Positions 16,490 through 26,375 of a DNA stretch of 64,000 nt are shown here, one piece after another. Below the pieces are notes generated by a model that worked only from the letters and a program-made list of their open reading frames with translations, was not told where the DNA came from and ran no database searches. Position 1 is the first letter of the stretch, and every line of letters starts with the position of its first letter. Made by a program: the position numbers and the translations under genes. Source of the DNA: Streptomyces sp. NBC_01716 (GTDB lineage Bacteria; Actinomycetota; Actinomycetes; Streptomycetales; Streptomycetaceae); assembly GCF_036248275.1 (NCBI RefSeq), contig NZ_CP109181.1:3162001-3226000 (forward strand), written 5' to 3'.

Positions 16490-17497
16490 TCAGTCGGGGA
16501 GCAGATGGCCCCGGCGGGAGAGCAGGAAGCGCTTGAAGGCCGCCACCGGCGGGGTGTCGGGGTGGCCGTCGAGCCAGGCGACGCCGACCTCGCGTACGGC
16601 GCGGGGCGCGGTGACGGTCAGCTCCACGACGCCGGGGCGCGCCACCGCCGGGGGCGGCAGCAGCGCGACGCCGAGGCCCGCCGCGACCAGTCCGCGCAGG
16701 GTCTCGGCCTCCTCGCCCTCGAAGGCGACGCGGGGGCGGAACCCGGCCGCCTCGCAGAGGTCGTCGGTGATGCGGCGCAGCCCGTAACCCGGTTCGAGGG
16801 TCACGAACGTCTCGTCGGACGCCTCGGCGAGACGGATGCGTCTGCGGCCGGCCAGCCGGTGGTCGTCGGGGACGACGAGGCGCAGCCGCTGTTCGTCCAG
16901 GCGGCGGGCCACCAGGTCGGGGGCCTCGGGGATCGGGGAGGTGAGGCAGAGGTCCAGCTCGCCCGCGCGGAGGCGTTCGATCATCGCCTCGCCGTAGTTC
17001 TGGACGAGCTGGAAGCGGACGCGCGGATGGTCCGCGCGGAAGGCGCGGATCAGCTCGGGGACGGTTTCGGAGCCCATGGTGTGCAGAAAGCCGAAGGCGA
17101 CCTTGCCCGACGCGGGGTCGGCGTCGGCGCGTACGGATTCGGCCGCCCGTTCCACCTCGGCGAGCGCGCCTTCTACGGAGGTGAGGAAGGCGCGGCCGGC
17201 GGGGGTGAGTGAGACGGTACGGCCCTTGCGGGCGAACAGGGCGACTCCCAGGTCCTGTTCGAGCCTGACCATCGCGCGCGAGAGCGTGGACTGCGGGACG
17301 TTCATCTCGTGCGCGGCGCGGGTGACGTGCTCGTGGCGTGCGACGCCCGCGAACTGGGCGAGCCGGGGCGCGAGCAGCGCGGACCAGGACTCGGGGTCGA
17401 GTTCGGCGGTGGGCGGGGCGGCCGGGTTCGACGGGGTGATGTCTTGCGCGTAACTGCTCGATGACAGCCGGGGTCCGGACCTGCGTTGATGCACCAT
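16490..17497 (-). CDS. LysR-family transcriptional regulator
   Basis: 335 residues. A ~38-residue N-terminal extension precedes the helix-turn-helix (FAGVARHEHVTRAAHEMNV, then QSTLSRAMVRLEQDLG) and a full effector-binding domain. ATG 17497 is preferred; the frame is open to 17533, but that part is the reverse of the dyad ATGC-N7-GCAT that looks like the binding site. It is divergent from an MFS exporter gene and is probably its regulator and its own repressor, the usual LysR arrangement. Confidence 0.9.
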   Translation of the reverse strand: MVHQRRSGPRLSSSSYAQDITPSNPAAPPTAELDPESWSALLAPRLAQFAGVARHEHVTRAAHEMNVPQSTLSRAMVRLEQDLGVALFARKGRTVSLTPAGRAFLTSVEGALAEVERAAESVRADADPASGKVAFGFLHTMGSETVPELIRAFRADHPRVRFQLVQNYGEAMIERLRAGELDLCLTSPIPEAPDLVARRLDEQRLRLVVPDDHRLAGRRRIRLAEASDETFVTLEPGYGLRRITDDLCEAAGFRPRVAFEGEEAETLRGLVAAGLGVALLPPPAVARPGVVELTVTAPRAVREVGVAWLDGHPDTPPVAAFKRFLLSRRGHLLPD

Positions 17498-17518
17498 GGG
17501 AACGATTATGGCGATTCC

Positions 17519-17533
17519 ATGCATTGGACGCAT
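17519..17533. promoter_or_regulatory. LysR-type T-N11-A dyad
   Basis: ATGC-ATTGGAC-GCAT is an interrupted palindrome containing a T-N11-A core, in the 62-base gap between divergent LysR and MFS starts. It fits the standard LysR box. Confidence 0.55.
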
Positions 17534-17559
17534 CAGATCGGGGTCCGTACGTTCGTCGT

Positions 17560-18867
17560 ATGCCCCACCTCAGTACAGAGGCGCCCGTCGCGACGGGCGC
17601 CCTCGCCTCCGAGTCCGTCACACCTTCGACCGCCGGTCCCCTGAGCCGCGATCCCCTGACTCCCGGCCGCCCCGGCTACCGCCGGATGAGCTTCGGCCTC
17701 TTCGCCGCCGGGGTCGCGGCCTTCGCGCTGCTCTACTCCACGCAGGCGCTGCTGCCCGCCATCTCCGCCGACCTCGGGGTGAGCGCGGGCCGGGCCAGTT
17801 GGACGGTGTCGGCCGCCACGGGCGCGCTCGCCCTCTTCGTACTGCCGCTCAGCGCGCTGTCCGAACGCTTCGGCCGGCGCACCCTGATGACCGTGTCGCT
17901 GACGGTCGCGGTGGCCGTCGGACTGCTCGTGCCGTTCGCGCCGAGCCTGGAGTGGCTGATCGCGCTGCGCGCGGTCCAGGGCGCGGCGCTGGCCGGGCTG
18001 CCCGCGTCCGCGATGGCGTATCTCGCCGAGGAGGTACGGCCCAGGGCACTGGTCGGCGCGATCGGGCTGTTCGTCGCGGGCAACAGCATCGGCGGCATGA
18101 GCGGCCGGATCGTGGCCGGCTGGATCAGCCAGGCGTGGGGCTGGCGCGCCGCGCTCGCGGTGGTCGGGCTGATCGCGCTGGTGTGCGTGGTGGTCTTCCG
18201 CGTACTGCTCCCCAGGGCCCGCAACTTCACGCCGGCGACGCTGAACCCGCTCGAACTGACGAGGACCGTCGGCCGTCATCTCGCCGATCCGCTGCTGCGC
18301 AGGCTGTACGCGATCGGCGCGCTGTTCATGACCGTGTTCGGCGCCGTCTACACGGCGATCGGATTCCGGCTCGTGGCCGAGCCGTTCAACCTCCCGCAGG
18401 GCGTGATCGGTTCGATCTTCCTCGTCTATCTCGTCGGTACGGTCTCGTCGGCCGCCGCCGGGAAGCTGGTGGGCCGGCTCGGCCGGCGCGGCGCCCTGTA
18501 TCTGGCGGTCGGCACGACCGCGGCGGGTCTGCTGTTGTCGCTCGCCGACTCGCTCGGCGCCGTACTGCTCGGCCTGGTCCTGATCACGGCGGGCTTCTTC
18601 GCGGGCCACGCGGTCGCCTCGTCGGCCGTGAGCCGGACGGCGAAGACAGGCCGCGCGCAGGCGTCGGCGCTCTACCAGAGCGCGTACTACGTGGGCAGCA
18701 GCGCGGGCGGCACGCTGGGCGCCGTGGCGTTCCACGCGGGCGGCTGGGGGGCGACGGTGGCGCTCGGGCTGGCCGCGGTGCTCGGTGTGGTCTCGGTGAC
18801 GCTGTACGGGACGCACGCGGCCCGTCAGGAGCGGCGGGCCCTCGCGGTGGCGCCGGGGCGCCGGTGA
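17560..18867 (+). CDS. MFS transporter
   Basis: 435 residues with about 12 membrane spans after a ~42-residue cytoplasmic N-terminus. The loop 2-3 motif appears as LSERFGRRTLMTVS and the central repeat as GKLVGRLGRRGALYLA. The overall layout is that of the YnfM/AraJ-type drug or sugar exporters. ATG 17560 is the first start after the LysR dyad. The substrate is unknown; regulation by the divergent LysR is likely. Confidence 0.88.
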   Translation: MPHLSTEAPVATGALASESVTPSTAGPLSRDPLTPGRPGYRRMSFGLFAAGVAAFALLYSTQALLPAISADLGVSAGRASWTVSAATGALALFVLPLSALSERFGRRTLMTVSLTVAVAVGLLVPFAPSLEWLIALRAVQGAALAGLPASAMAYLAEEVRPRALVGAIGLFVAGNSIGGMSGRIVAGWISQAWGWRAALAVVGLIALVCVVVFRVLLPRARNFTPATLNPLELTRTVGRHLADPLLRRLYAIGALFMTVFGAVYTAIGFRLVAEPFNLPQGVIGSIFLVYLVGTVSSAAAGKLVGRLGRRGALYLAVGTTAAGLLLSLADSLGAVLLGLVLITAGFFAGHAVASSAVSRTAKTGRAQASALYQSAYYVGSSAGGTLGAVAFHAGGWGATVALGLAAVLGVVSVTLYGTHAARQERRALAVAPGRR

Positions 18868-18977
18868 CCTGAGGCGCCCGCGCCGGACCAGGCGGTTCTC
18901 GCCGTGGCGGGGCGATTGTCAGTGGGCTGCGGTAGCTTCCGGGGACTGGTTCCAAATGGGGCGACTGGGGTGACCCG

Positions 18978-19976
<999 letters not shown>

Positions 19977-20394
19977 GGGGGGATCCGGGCCCGTCTCCAC
20001 CGGGCCGCGGCGTGGCTCGCCGGGCCGGAGGACGTCCGTCAGGCCGACGAGTTCCAGCAGCAGGAGCAGCTCGGGCCCCGCGCCCCGCAGTCGGATGCGG
20101 CAGCCGTGGCCGCGGGCGACCAGTTGCAGCCGGGCGAGGGCGTTCACGGTGGCCACGGTCGGCCTGCCGAGCGCGCCGACGTCGCAGACCGCGTCGGTGG
20201 CGTCGCTGTCCTTGAGCCGCGCGGCCAACTGGTCGCAGAGCCCCGGGACATCGGCCGCGGTGATCGGTCCGCGCAGGGCGAGGAGGATCGTGCTGGTGGC
20301 TTCCACACCCGTTGAGACCGGCGCGGGGGCCCGAACTCATCGCATCGGCCCGGACACGGCCCGTGCGGATGCCGTCCCCTGGACGCGCGGCCCC

Positions 20395-21672
20395 TCAGGC
20401 GATCCGGTCCAGCACGATCGGGGGCGCGGTGAACGCGGTTCCCGCCGGGGCGATGTCGTACGCCGCCGTCAGCGCTTCGAGCGCGTAGTCGAACTTTTCC
20501 GCGGTGTCGGTGTGCAGCGTGAGCAGCGGCTGCCCCGCCGTCACCGGGTCACCCGGCTTGGCGTGCAGCTCCACGCCCGCCCCCGCCTGGACCGCGTCCT
20601 CCTTGCGGGCGCGGCCCGCGCCCAGGCGCCAGGCGGCGACGCCGACGTCGTACGCGTCGAGCCGGGTCAGCACACCGGAGGACGGTGCGGTGACCACCTG
20701 GTGCTCGCGCGCCACCGGGAGGGCCGCGTCCGGGTCACCGCCCTGGGCCGCGATCATCCGGCGCCAGACGTCCATGGCCGAGCCGTCGGCCAGCGCCTTG
20801 GCCGGGTCGGTGTCCGGCAGCCCGGCGGCGTCGAGCATCTCGCGCGCCAGGGCCAGCGTCAGCTCGACCACATCGGCCGGGCCGCCGCCCGCGAGGACCT
20901 CCACCGACTCGCGTACCTCCAGGGCGTTGCCCGCGGTCAGGCCGAGCGGGGTCGCCATGTCGGTGAGCAGCGCCACGGTCCGTACGCCGTGGTCGGTGCC
21001 GAGGCCGACCATCGTCGCGGCCAGCTCGCGCGCGTCCTCGACCGTCTTCATGAAGGCGCCGGAGCCGACCTTGACGTCCAGGACGAGTGAGCCGGTGCCC
21101 TCGGCGATCTTCTTCGACATGATCGAGGAGGCGATGAGCGGGATCGCCTCGACGGTGCCGGTGACATCGCGCAGCGCGTACAGCTTCTTGTCGGCGGGGG
21201 CCAGACCGTCACCGGCGGCGCAGATCACGGCGCCGACCGAGTCCAGCACCTTGAGCATCTCCGCGTTGGAGACGCCGGCGCGCCAGCCGGGGATGGACTC
21301 CAGCTTGTCGAGGGTGCCGCCGGTGTGGCCGAGGCCGCGTCCGCTCAGCTGCGGAACGGCCGCGCCGCAGGCGGCCACCAGCGGGGCGAGCGGCAGAGTG
21401 ATCTTGTCGCCGACGCCGCCCGTGGAGTGCTTGTCGGCGGTGGGGCGGGAGAGCGAGGAGAAGTCCATGCGCTCGCCGGAGGCGATCATGGCGGCGGTCC
21501 AGTGGGCGATCTCCGTGCGGTTCATGCCGTTCAGCAGGATCGCCATCGCGAGGGCCGACATCTGCTCGTCGGCGACAGCGCCGCGCGTGTAGGCGTCGAT
21601 GACCCAGTCGATCTGCTCGGGGCTCAGCTCGCCGCGGTCCCGCTTGGTGCGGATGACGGAGATGACGTCCAT
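20395..21672 (-). CDS. deoA: Thymidine phosphorylase
   Basis: 425 residues. Phosphorolysis of (deoxy)pyrimidine nucleosides to base and deoxyribose-1-phosphate. The signature SGRGLGHTGGTLDKLES is at 110-126; KHSTGGVGDK binds phosphate, and SSIMSKKIAEG and LDVKVGSGAF line the pyrimidine site. It starts 30 bases after cdd, the last gene of the importer operon, so the run ATPase-permease-permease-cdd-deoA is a single transport and salvage unit. Confidence 0.95.
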   Translation of the reverse strand: MDVISVIRTKRDRGELSPEQIDWVIDAYTRGAVADEQMSALAMAILLNGMNRTEIAHWTAAMIASGERMDFSSLSRPTADKHSTGGVGDKITLPLAPLVAACGAAVPQLSGRGLGHTGGTLDKLESIPGWRAGVSNAEMLKVLDSVGAVICAAGDGLAPADKKLYALRDVTGTVEAIPLIASSIMSKKIAEGTGSLVLDVKVGSGAFMKTVEDARELAATMVGLGTDHGVRTVALLTDMATPLGLTAGNALEVRESVEVLAGGGPADVVELTLALAREMLDAAGLPDTDPAKALADGSAMDVWRRMIAAQGGDPDAALPVAREHQVVTAPSSGVLTRLDAYDVGVAAWRLGAGRARKEDAVQAGAGVELHAKPGDPVTAGQPLLTLHTDTAEKFDYALEALTAAYDIAPAGTAFTAPPIVLDRIA

Positions 21673-21702
21673 GGTTTTCCTCAGGGCGGGGGCGAGTGGG
21701 GG

Positions 21703-22110
21703 TTATCCGAGGTGCTGCCGGCCGAAGGCCTGGGGCAGCATCTCGGAGAGCGGGAGGATCCCGGCGGGGGTCTCCAGCAGCAGGCCGGGGCCGCCGGATT
21801 CGGAGAGCAGCTGACGGCAGCGGCCGCATGGCACGAGCACATCGCCCGCGCCGTCCACGCAGGTGAAGTGCGTGAGCCGGCCGCCGCCCGTCGCGTGGAG
21901 CTGGGAAACCAGCCCGCACTCGGCGCAGAGCCCGACGCCGTACGAGGCGTTCTCGACGTTGCAGCCGGTGACGGTCCTGCCGTCGTCCACGAGGGCGGCG
22001 GCGCCGACGGGATAGCCCGAATACGGCGCGTAGGCACGGGACATGGCGTCCCGGGCCGCCGCGCGCAGGGTCTCCCAGTCCATGCCCCCGCCGGCGTGGT
22101 CGTTCGTCAT
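21703..22110 (-). CDS. cdd: Cytidine deaminase
   Basis: 135 residues, the small tetrameric type. Deaminates (deoxy)cytidine to (deoxy)uridine. Zinc ligands are C62 (in CAE, with E64 as proton shuttle), C95 and C98 (PCGRC); CNVENASYG is the substrate loop. The ATG overlaps the stop of permease 2 (ATGA), and deoA follows 30 bases on, giving tight coupling. Confidence 0.94.
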   Translation of the reverse strand: MTNDHAGGGMDWETLRAAARDAMSRAYAPYSGYPVGAAALVDDGRTVTGCNVENASYGVGLCAECGLVSQLHATGGGRLTHFTCVDGAGDVLVPCGRCRQLLSESGGPGLLLETPAGILPLSEMLPQAFGRQHLG

Positions 22111-23378
22111 GTGCCTTGGCCTCTTCGATAGGTCATGCCGTTCGCCTTGGGCATCCGCAGCCGTTGCGCGGACAGGGCGAGGACGAGCAGCGTCGTGACA
22201 TAGGGTGCGGCGTCGACGAACTGGCTCGGCACCTGGTCCGTCAGGGCGTACCAGACGAACAGCAGCGCCGCGACGGCCGCCGAGATCACGGCCGAGACGT
22301 AACGGCGCTTGTAGAGCTGCCAGCCCACGACGAGCACCAGCAGGATCGCCAGCAGGAGCAGCATCGCGTGTACGTTCTCGGCGCCGCCGCGCAGTTTGAG
22401 GCTGTCGGTGAAACCGAACAGTCCGGCGCCCAGCGCCATGCCGCCCGGCATCCAGTTGCCGAAGATCATCGCGGCGAGACCGATGTAACCGCGGCCGCCG
22501 GTCTGGTTCTCCTGGTAGATGCCGGTGGCGACGATCGCCAGGAACGCGCCGCCGAGGCCCGCGAGGCCGCCGGAGACGGTGACGGCGATGTACTTGTACT
22601 TGTAGACGTTCACGCCGAGCGTCTCGGCGGCTATCGGGTTCTCGCCGCAGGAGCGCAGCCGCAGCCCGAAGGACGTACGCCACAGGATCCACCAGGTGCC
22701 GGGGATCAGCAGCAGGGCGACGATCGTCAGCAGGGACAGGCCCGTCACCAGACCGCCGAGCACTCCGGCCAGGTCCGAGATCAGGAACCAGTGTTTCTGC
22801 TGGAGATCCACCAGCCCGTCGGAGAGTCCCGGAATGGTGATCTCGGTGATCGAGTCGATGCGCGGGGACTGCTTGGAGGAGCCGCCCGGCTCGTTGGCGA
22901 AGGTGAAGTTGGAGAGGTAGCGGGTCACGCCGACGGCGAGGATGTTGATGGCCACACCGGAGACGATGTGGTTCACGCCGAAGGTGACGGTGACGATCGC
23001 GTGCAGCAGACCGCCGAGCGCCCCGCCGAGGATGCCGAACAGCACACCGACCCAGGGGCCCCACTGGAAGCCGGCCCAGGCGCCGAACCAGGTGCCGAGG
23101 ACCAGCATCCCTTCGAGGCCGATGTTGATGACGCCCGCGCGCTCGGCCCACAGGCCGCCGAGTCCGGCGAGGCCGATGGGTACGGCGAGTTCGAGCGCGC
23201 CGGCGACCTGTCCTACGGAGGTGATGTCCTCGGCGCCGCTGATGAGCCGGACCAGGGAGATCAGGGCAAGTCCGCCGGCGATGATCAGCAGGATCACGGG
23301 CAGGGTGAGCCTGCGCCGGCCGCCGCCCTTCTTGGGAGCCGCGCTCGCCGCGGTCACCGTGCTGGTGCTGGTGCTCAC
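22107..23378 (-). CDS. Nucleoside ABC importer, permease 2
   Basis: 423 residues, BPD_transp_2 (RbsC-like) family, with about nine membrane spans after a basic N-terminus. Family marks are GLGGLWAERAGVINIGLEGM and SCGENPIAAETLGVNVYKYKY, the typical coupling loop. It is the second permease in the layout of the bacterial nucleoside importers fed by BMP lipoproteins (B. subtilis and L. lactis types). GTG 23378 overlaps the stop of permease 1 by 4 bases. Confidence 0.9.
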   Translation of the reverse strand: MSTSTSTVTAASAAPKKGGGRRRLTLPVILLIIAGGLALISLVRLISGAEDITSVGQVAGALELAVPIGLAGLGGLWAERAGVINIGLEGMLVLGTWFGAWAGFQWGPWVGVLFGILGGALGGLLHAIVTVTFGVNHIVSGVAINILAVGVTRYLSNFTFANEPGGSSKQSPRIDSITEITIPGLSDGLVDLQQKHWFLISDLAGVLGGLVTGLSLLTIVALLLIPGTWWILWRTSFGLRLRSCGENPIAAETLGVNVYKYKYIAVTVSGGLAGLGGAFLAIVATGIYQENQTGGRGYIGLAAMIFGNWMPGGMALGAGLFGFTDSLKLRGGAENVHAMLLLLAILLVLVVGWQLYKRRYVSAVISAAVAALLFVWYALTDQVPSQFVDAAPYVTTLLVLALSAQRLRMPKANGMTYRRGQGT

Positions 23379-24610
23379 AGGACAGCCCCCTTGTCGTTCT
23401 TGTCATCGGAATCGGCGCCCGGCCCGGACCCAAGCCCGGACCCAAGCCCGGAGCCGGAGCCCGGCCCGGATCCGGCATCATCCGGCCCGGCACCCGGTCC
23501 CGGATCGGCCTCGGTCCGGATCGCGCCACCCGCCGCCAGTTCCTCGCCGACCTTCTGCTGCTGGCGGCGGAGCCCGTACCTGCGGACCAGTTCGTAGCTG
23601 ACCACGACCGAGATCACGATCAGGCCCTGCATGATCGTCGCGATCTCCTTCTCGTACCCGAACTGGTCGAGAGAGGCGGACGACTTGTCGAGGAACGCGA
23701 CCAGCAGCGCGCTGAACGCGATCCCCAGCGGGTGGTTACGGCCCAGCAGCGCGATGGTGATGCCGGTGAAGCCGATACCGGTGGGGAAGTCGAGGCTGTA
23801 CGTGTGGGTGTCGCCGAGCAGCGTCGGCATACCGACCAGACCGGCGATCCCGCCGGAGATCAGCATCGACGTGAGGACCATCTTCTTGGCGTCGACGCCG
23901 GATGCCTGCGCGGCGCTCTCGCTGGCGCCGGTGGCGCGCAGGTCGAAGCCGAAGCGGGTGCGGCCGAGGACGAACCAGTAGATGACTCCGCAGAGCGCGG
24001 CGACGAAGGTGAAGCCGTAGATCTCGCCGGCCTCGGCGCCCATGGACAGTCCGGGGAACCAGCCGGACTCCGGGATCTCACCGGTGGTCAGGTTGTTGGA
24101 GCCGGGCGGCTGCTCGCCGAAGTTCTTCGGCAGGATCAGCCAGGCGACGAGGCTGGTCGCGATCGAGTTGAGCATGATCGTCGAGACGACCTCGCTCACC
24201 CCCCGCGTGGTCTTGAGGATGCCCGCGATCCCGGACCAGAAGGCGCCGACGAGCATCGCCGTGACGACGATGAGGGCGATCTGGAGCGGTCCCGGCAGGC
24301 TCACGCTGGCACCGACGAGCGCGGCCATCATCGCGGCGAGCCGGTACTGGCCGTCGACCCCGATGTTGAAGAGGTTCATCCGGAAGCCGACGGCGACGGC
24401 GAGCGCGGCGAGGTAGTACGTACCGGCCTGGTTGACGATCAGGACCTGTACGTCGACGTAGCTCGCCGACTCGAACATGATGCGGTACGGCTCCCACGGG
24501 TTGGTGCCCGAGACGAGCAGCACCACCGTGGTGAGGGCGATGGCGACGACCAGCGCGAGCACCGGGCCTGCCAGGCCCAGGATCAGCCGGTCCTTGTCGA
24601 ACTTCTTCAT
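23375..24610 (-). CDS. Nucleoside ABC importer, permease 1
   Basis: 411 residues, BPD_transp_2 family. Membrane spans cover about residues 10-345, with AVAVGFRMNLFNIGVDGQYR and the coupling loop LRATGASESAAQASGVDAKKM. The last ~45 residues are a Gly/Ser/Pro/Asp linker built on GSGLGSG-like repeats (DNA about 23420-23510), unusual for the family and probably cytoplasmic. The ATG overlaps the ATPase stop (ATGA). Confidence 0.9.
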   Translation of the reverse strand: MKKFDKDRLILGLAGPVLALVVAIALTTVVLLVSGTNPWEPYRIMFESASYVDVQVLIVNQAGTYYLAALAVAVGFRMNLFNIGVDGQYRLAAMMAALVGASVSLPGPLQIALIVVTAMLVGAFWSGIAGILKTTRGVSEVVSTIMLNSIATSLVAWLILPKNFGEQPPGSNNLTTGEIPESGWFPGLSMGAEAGEIYGFTFVAALCGVIYWFVLGRTRFGFDLRATGASESAAQASGVDAKKMVLTSMLISGGIAGLVGMPTLLGDTHTYSLDFPTGIGFTGITIALLGRNHPLGIAFSALLVAFLDKSSASLDQFGYEKEIATIMQGLIVISVVVSYELVRRYGLRRQQQKVGEELAAGGAIRTEADPGPGAGPDDAGSGPGSGSGLGSGLGSGPGADSDDKNDKGAVL

Positions 24611-26169
24611 CGGGCCTCGTCCTCCGGGGCTGCCTTCAGATGACCGCCGGCCGCGCCGGTCATGGCGGTGCCCAGCTCCTCCGGGGTGATGGTCGCGGGG
24701 TCCGCGTCGGCGACGAGCCTGCCGCGGTACATCACGCGCAGGGTGTCGGAGAGCCCGATCAGCTCGTCCAGGTCCGCGGAGATCAGCAGCACCGCGAGTC
24801 CGTCGCGGCGCGCGGCCTTGATCTGGTCCCAGATCTGGGCCTGCGCGCCGACGTCGACACCTCGCGTCGGATGGGCGGCGATCAGCAGCTTCGGGCTGTG
24901 GCTCATCTCGCGGCCGACGATCAGCTTCTGCTGGTTGCCGCCGGACAGGGACGCGGCCGTGACGTCGATGCCGGGGGTGCGGACGTCGTACTCGACCACG
25001 ATGCGCCGGGTGTCGGTCCTGGCGGCCTTGGGGTCGAGGAGTCCGCGCCGGCTGTTGGGGCGCTCGGTGACATGGCCGAGGATGCGGTTCTCCCACAGGG
25101 GCGCCTCCAGCAGCAGCCCGTGCCGGTGCCGGTCCTCCGGGATGTAGCCGATGCCGCTCTCGCGGCGCTCGCGGGTGGGCGCGTGCGAGATGTCGGCGGT
25201 GCCGAGGGTGATCACACCGCCGTCGGGGTCGCGCAGGCCCATCAGCGTCTCGATCAGCTCGGTCTGCCCGTTGCCCTCGACGCCCGCGATGCCCAGGACC
25301 TCGCCGCGGTGGATGGTGAAGCCGATCTCGGCGAGCACCTCGCGTACGACCCCGTCGGAGTCGGTGGCGGTGAGCCGCAGGTCCGCGACGTCGAGCACCG
25401 GTATGCCGGTGACCGTCGACTCGCGGGTCTCGGGCGAGGGGAGTTCGGTGCCGACCATCAGCTCGGCGAGCTGCTTGGTGGTGGTGTTCGCGGGGTCGGC
25501 CGTGCCGACGGTCGTACCACGCCGGATGACGGTGATGTCGTCGGCGACGGAGAGCACCTCGCCCAGCTTGTGCGAGATGAAGATGACGGTGAGGCCCTCG
25601 GCCTTGAGCTCACGCAGGTTGTCGAAGAGCGCGTCGACCTCCTGCGGGACGAGCACCGCGGTGGGCTCGTCCAGGATGAGTATGCGGGCGCCCCGGTAGA
25701 GGACCTTGAGGATCTCCACGCGCTGGCGGTCGGCGACGCCGAGTTCCTCGACGAGGGCGTCGGGACGGACGCCGAGACCGTACGCGCCGGAGATCTCGTC
25801 GATCTTGTCCCGCGCCCCCTGGCCGATGCCGTGCAGCTTCTCGGCCCCCAGTACGACGTTCTCCAGGACCGTGAGGTTGTCGGCCAGCATGAAGTGCTGG
25901 TGCACCATGCCGATGCCGCGCGCGATGGCGTCGGCCGGGCTGTTGAAGGTGACCTGCGTGCCGTCGACGGTGATGGTCCCCTCGTCCGGCTTCTGCATGC
26001 CGTAGAGGATCTTCATCAGGGTCGACTTGCCGGCGCCGTTCTCACCGACGAGGGCGTGCACGGTGCCCTTGTCGACGGCGATGCCGATGTCGTGGTTGGC
26101 GACGACGCCGGGGAACCGCTTGGTGATGCCGTGCAGTTCTACGGCGGGGGGACTGCTGGACGCGTTGAT
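24607..26169 (-). CDS. Nucleoside ABC importer, double ATPase, apparent ATC start
   Basis: 520 residues with two fused ABC domains. Domain 1: Walker A GENGAGKST (42-50), Walker B ILILDEPTAVL. Domain 2: degenerate Walker A GVEGNGQTEL, signature LSGGNQQK, Walker B LLIAAHPTRGVD. No ATG/GTG/TTG exists in frame between the upstream stop (TAG) and the codon at 26061, which would delete the first beta-strands. AAGGAG lies 8 bases before an in-frame ATC at 26169, followed by NASSSPPAVELHGITKRFPG, the normal N-terminus. I therefore place the start at ATC. Its stop overlaps permease 1. Confidence 0.85.
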   Translation of the reverse strand: MNASSSPPAVELHGITKRFPGVVANHDIGIAVDKGTVHALVGENGAGKSTLMKILYGMQKPDEGTITVDGTQVTFNSPADAIARGIGMVHQHFMLADNLTVLENVVLGAEKLHGIGQGARDKIDEISGAYGLGVRPDALVEELGVADRQRVEILKVLYRGARILILDEPTAVLVPQEVDALFDNLRELKAEGLTVIFISHKLGEVLSVADDITVIRRGTTVGTADPANTTTKQLAELMVGTELPSPETRESTVTGIPVLDVADLRLTATDSDGVVREVLAEIGFTIHRGEVLGIAGVEGNGQTELIETLMGLRDPDGGVITLGTADISHAPTRERRESGIGYIPEDRHRHGLLLEAPLWENRILGHVTERPNSRRGLLDPKAARTDTRRIVVEYDVRTPGIDVTAASLSGGNQQKLIVGREMSHSPKLLIAAHPTRGVDVGAQAQIWDQIKAARRDGLAVLLISADLDELIGLSDTLRVMYRGRLVADADPATITPEELGTAMTGAAGGHLKAAPEDEAR

Positions 26170-26250
26170 GACGCACTCTCCTTGGCCGGAAAGGAGCTGG
26201 GGCTGGGCGGAGGGCAGGGCGGGGGTGAAGCTATCGCGCCGGAGGGGCGT

Positions 26251-26262
26251 CTACACGCGTAG
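26251..26262. promoter_or_regulatory. CTACACGCGTAG upstream of importer operon
   Basis: One base from the deoC/add palindrome, 81 bases upstream of the proposed ATPase start. It fits an operator for the importer-cdd-deoA operon. Confidence 0.5.
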
Positions 26263-26317
26263 CGCTGCCGAATCGTGAGGGTAGATCTTGCGGAGGAACC
26301 ACTCCCGCTGTCGTGAC

Positions 26318-26362
26318 CGGGGCCCGGAGCGGCGGCAGATACCGCCGTCGCTCCGGGCCCCG
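26318..26362 (-). terminator. Hairpin after the BMP lipoprotein gene
   Basis: A 14-bp GC-rich stem (CGGGGCCCGGAGCG / CGCTCCGGGCCCCG), extended inside by GCGG/CCGC, starts 13 bases after the lipoprotein stop. It separates that gene from the importer operon. Confidence 0.75.
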
Positions 26363-26375
26363 TGCACCACACTGG

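Noticed and set aside
17498..17533. Longer LysR start (12 more residues)
   Set aside because: Those codons are the reverse of the T-N11-A dyad in the divergent promoter.
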